Assembly (NCBI GenBank): GCA_947652615.1
Contig: CANTDX010000009.1
Location: 24,083 to 88,082 of the forward strand
From: an uncultured Dorea sp.
Lineage (GTDB): Bacteria > Bacillota > Clostridia > Lachnospirales > Lachnospiraceae
Reading direction: 5' to 3'
Length of the DNA stretch: 64,000 bases
Every line of letters starts with the position of its first letter. Within the stretch, counting starts at the first letter, position 1. The notes beneath the pieces were generated by a model that was given only the letters and a program-made list of their open reading frames with translations, did not search any database and had not been told where the DNA came from. The translations under genes and the position numbers were made by a program. Shown here in pieces: positions 62,261-64,000 of this stretch.

Positions 62261-63169
62261 TCAATTATGCTTTTCTAAAACCATCGTATGGTAACAGAGA
62301 TAATCCCCGCCCTCAGTCTCAATCTTCTCATAAGTCTTTATCCGATACCCCCGCTTCAAATACATACTTTCCGCCGGAAAAGAAGCATCAATATGTACTG
62401 CCTGGTATTTCCTGAAAACCATAGCCTCCAATAAATCCATCAGCTTGCTGCCATAGCCTTTTGCCTGATATTCCGGCAAAATAAACAACCTGCATACCTC
62501 ATCTCCCCGAACGCTCCCAGTTCCCACGATCTTCCCCTGCACCGCTGCAAAATACACCTCTTCCCTGTCAAGCGCCTCCCTTATCTTCTGTTCATTATGC
62601 AGATCCAGAAAAAACTGCACTGCCCCGGAAGGATAATAATGGGGGTAAACAGCCCTTATTGTTTTTCCCGCAATCTTTGCCACTTTCCCCGGACATTCCG
62701 CCCGCTTTAACTGCATGTCAAATTCCTTTGCCATACACAATGATTCTGGCATATCCTTATATGGACCATAATTAGGAATTACTTTAAAACCCAGCTTTTT
62801 ATATACAGCACAGGATTCAGCCAATAACTCCCCTGTCTCAAGGAGCATTCTTTTATACCCCAATTCCACAGCCCATTCCATTAACAGAGAGACAAGCCTG
62901 CTCCCTATGCCTCGTCCCTGATATTCAGGACGTACGAACACCCTCTTCAATTCTATATTTTCATCATCATATCTTCGTATAGCTCCGCCGCCGATCACCT
63001 CGTCATCTTCATACACAACGATCGCTTCCTGAATCTCATCCAACTGGTTATATTTTTCGTATTTGTCTCTTTTTATTATTTTTCCAACACGTCTGTTAAG
63101 ATCCATATCAAGAAGCCTGCAGTTCTCTATAAAATCTTCATCCTTACCATCTGTTCTATGAAAGTCCAT
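62261..63169 (-). CDS. Double GNAT acetyltransferase
   Basis: A 302-aa protein with two GNAT domains. The first (about 1-150) has the acetyl-CoA loop [15 protein letters not shown] near residue 77-91. The second (about 160-300) has [19 protein letters not shown] near 229-247. Both retain the Q/R-x-x-G-x-G/A pattern, so both could be active. Acceptors are unknown. It ends 14 bp from the DUF624 stop on the opposite strand and lies 23 bp after the PNPOx-like gene, so the two may be co-transcribed. Confidence 0.88.
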   Translation of the reverse strand: MDFHRTDGKDEDFIENCRLLDMDLNRRVGKIIKRDKYEKYNQLDEIQEAIVVYEDDEVIGGGAIRRYDDENIELKRVFVRPEYQGRGIGSRLVSLLMEWAVELGYKRMLLETGELLAESCAVYKKLGFKVIPNYGPYKDMPESLCMAKEFDMQLKRAECPGKVAKIAGKTIRAVYPHYYPSGAVQFFLDLHNEQKIREALDREEVYFAAVQGKIVGTGSVRGDEVCRLFILPEYQAKGYGSKLMDLLEAMVFRKYQAVHIDASFPAESMYLKRGYRIKTYEKIETEGGDYLCYHTMVLEKHN

Positions 63170-63192
63170 AAGATCCTCCGCGAATTTGAAGT

Positions 63193-63609
63193 CTAGAATT
63201 CATACCTTGTCCCATGTGAAAGCAGCAGTCCGTCTGTTAATTCTACACATAAGATTATCGTATTCTCATCATCAAAATCATTATGCCCGTTATCAATCCA
63301 TTCAGAAAACACTTTCTTCAATCTCTCCGCAATCCTATGATTTTCTTCCTTTCCAAAATACCCCAAATTAATCCCCTTCCCATGTGCTGTAAACCATTCA
63401 CCGGCTATTGCCGTAACCGGATTATTTTCTATATGTCTCATCTTGTTTGAAAGTGCATGGGTAATAATATAAAATGCTCCATTCTCATAATAAGCATTTA
63501 CATACCGCACATAAGGAACTTCATTCTCCACTGTCGACAGTGCAATAACCGTGTCCTTCCCAAAACGTTCTGCCATTATCTTCTCCGCTTCTTTACACAA
63601 TTTTTTCAT
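63193..63609 (-). CDS. Pyridoxamine 5'-phosphate oxidase-family flavoprotein
   Basis: A 138-aa protein with a split-barrel flavin-binding fold ([19 protein letters not shown] near residue 19, [20 protein letters not shown] near 46). It is the short PNPOx-like type whose substrates are mostly unknown, rather than PdxH itself. GGATGGAG lies 8 bp before the ATG at 63609; the upstream in-frame extension belongs to an apparent gene remnant. Probably co-transcribed with the double GNAT gene. Confidence 0.85.
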   Translation of the reverse strand: MKKLCKEAEKIMAERFGKDTVIALSTVENEVPYVRYVNAYYENGAFYIITHALSNKMRHIENNPVTAIAGEWFTAHGKGINLGYFGKEENHRIAERLKKVFSEWIDNGHNDFDDENTIILCVELTDGLLLSHGTRYEF

Positions 63610-63651
63610 ATGATTCTCTCCATCCTCTCTCTTGCACAAAGCAGGCCCATA

Positions 63652-63834
63652 GATCACATCCGTCCGTCCCATGCTTCTGGTTCATCCGGATTCTTCTATG
63701 AATTTTTCATCGCTGTCTGCATATAATTCATGAAAATGCTCTACGAATCTTTCCAGAATCAGGCGTACATTCAGATAACCTCCGATTATAAACTGATTTC
63801 TGTCCCAAAGCGAAGATTTATATATATCATTCGC
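63652..63834 (-). pseudogene. Fragment of an AAA ATPase/PDDEXK-type gene
   Basis: One frame reads IYKSSLWDRNQFIIGGY, NVRLILERFVEHFHELYA and FIEESG before a stop at 63682. Directly after it comes TRSMGRTDVI. From memory, both blocks occur in that order, about 20 residues apart, in a branch of the mobile AAA-ATPase/PDDEXK family, so an internal deletion is likely. Both ends of the gene are missing. Confidence 0.4.
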
Positions 63835-63940
63835 TTAAAATTCTTCCTGTATCCGCAAATTCAATCTTATAAGATATCTATACTCTTTCACGCTGTCTGA
63901 AACTCAGTAAACAACTCTGTTTCTGCAATATTATCTTACT

Positions 63941-64000
63941 TTAATTTTCAAACATATGAACAATATCACTTACACGGTTGTATACCTCAATAAAATCCGG
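63941..64000 (-). CDS. Possible C-terminal end of a gene continuing beyond the window
   Basis: An open frame enters from the right edge and reads PDFIEVYNRVSDIVHMFEN before a TAA at 63941-63943. It may be the tail of a real protein, but only 19 residues are visible, so no family can be named. The DNA from 63835 to 63940 shows no gene. Confidence 0.3.
   Translation of the reverse strand, partial: PDFIEVYNRVSDIVHMFEN

Overview
The window looks like chromosome of a gut Lachnospiraceae (Clostridium cluster XIVa) bacterium. The evidence is strong AGGAGG-type ribosome binding sites, sigma-A promoters (TTGACA/TATAAT with 17 bp spacers), and families typical of that group: DUF975, DUF3784, DUF2812-PadR, PcsB-like NlpC/P60 proteins, an anaerobic indolepyruvate oxidoreductase, an [FeFe]-hydrogenase-like protein, VKTGD-type wall anchors and an M60 mucin peptidase. 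The species cannot be fixed from sequence alone. Most genes lie on the minus strand. No rRNA, tRNA or CRISPR array was found.

Region 1-8 kb: a metallophosphoesterase cut by the left edge, a DUF975/CmpB membrane protein, and an operon of two membrane proteins (DUF3100-like plus a small partner) with an M20 amidohydrolase. A DUF1177 gene lies divergent to that operon, with a PucR-type regulator beside it; a nested palindrome sits between the divergent starts. Region 8-24 kb is mostly housekeeping: rpsB-tsf, two tandem cell-wall hydrolases with a WalR-type box, gltBD, a CPBP protease, two small regulators, a prolyl-tRNA editing protein, a tRNA-dihydrouridine synthase and an [FeFe]-hydrogenase-like protein preceded by an unreported 51-aa gene.

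Region 24-34 kb: a 1776-aa secreted M60 peptidase carrying a dockerin-like module, followed in the same direction by a wall-anchored FIVAR protein whose N-terminal domain may be a cohesin-like receptor. Upstream lies a five-gene operon with an Agr-like two-component system. Region 34-42 kb: TetR, flavodoxin, AmmeMemoRadiSam radical SAM enzyme and a fused AmmeMemoRadiSam B-A protein, divergent from iorA-iorB-paaK, which ferments aromatic 2-oxo acids to aryl acetates.

Region 42-64 kb is accessory and patchy. It has two tiny genes under nearly identical promoter regions, PadR-DUF2812, a second CPBP protein, two mobile-type AAA ATPases, an ABC exporter with its two-component system, and a decayed type III toxin-antitoxin (ToxIN) locus. 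It also has a WYL regulator with a DinB-like protein, three palindromes spaced exactly 33 bp apart, a stand-alone RsmH with an N-terminal extension, a decayed MATE transporter, an AraC regulator, a FGGY kinase, DUF624, a double GNAT protein and a PNPOx-family protein. Several pseudogenes and AT-rich stretches indicate gain and loss of genes here.
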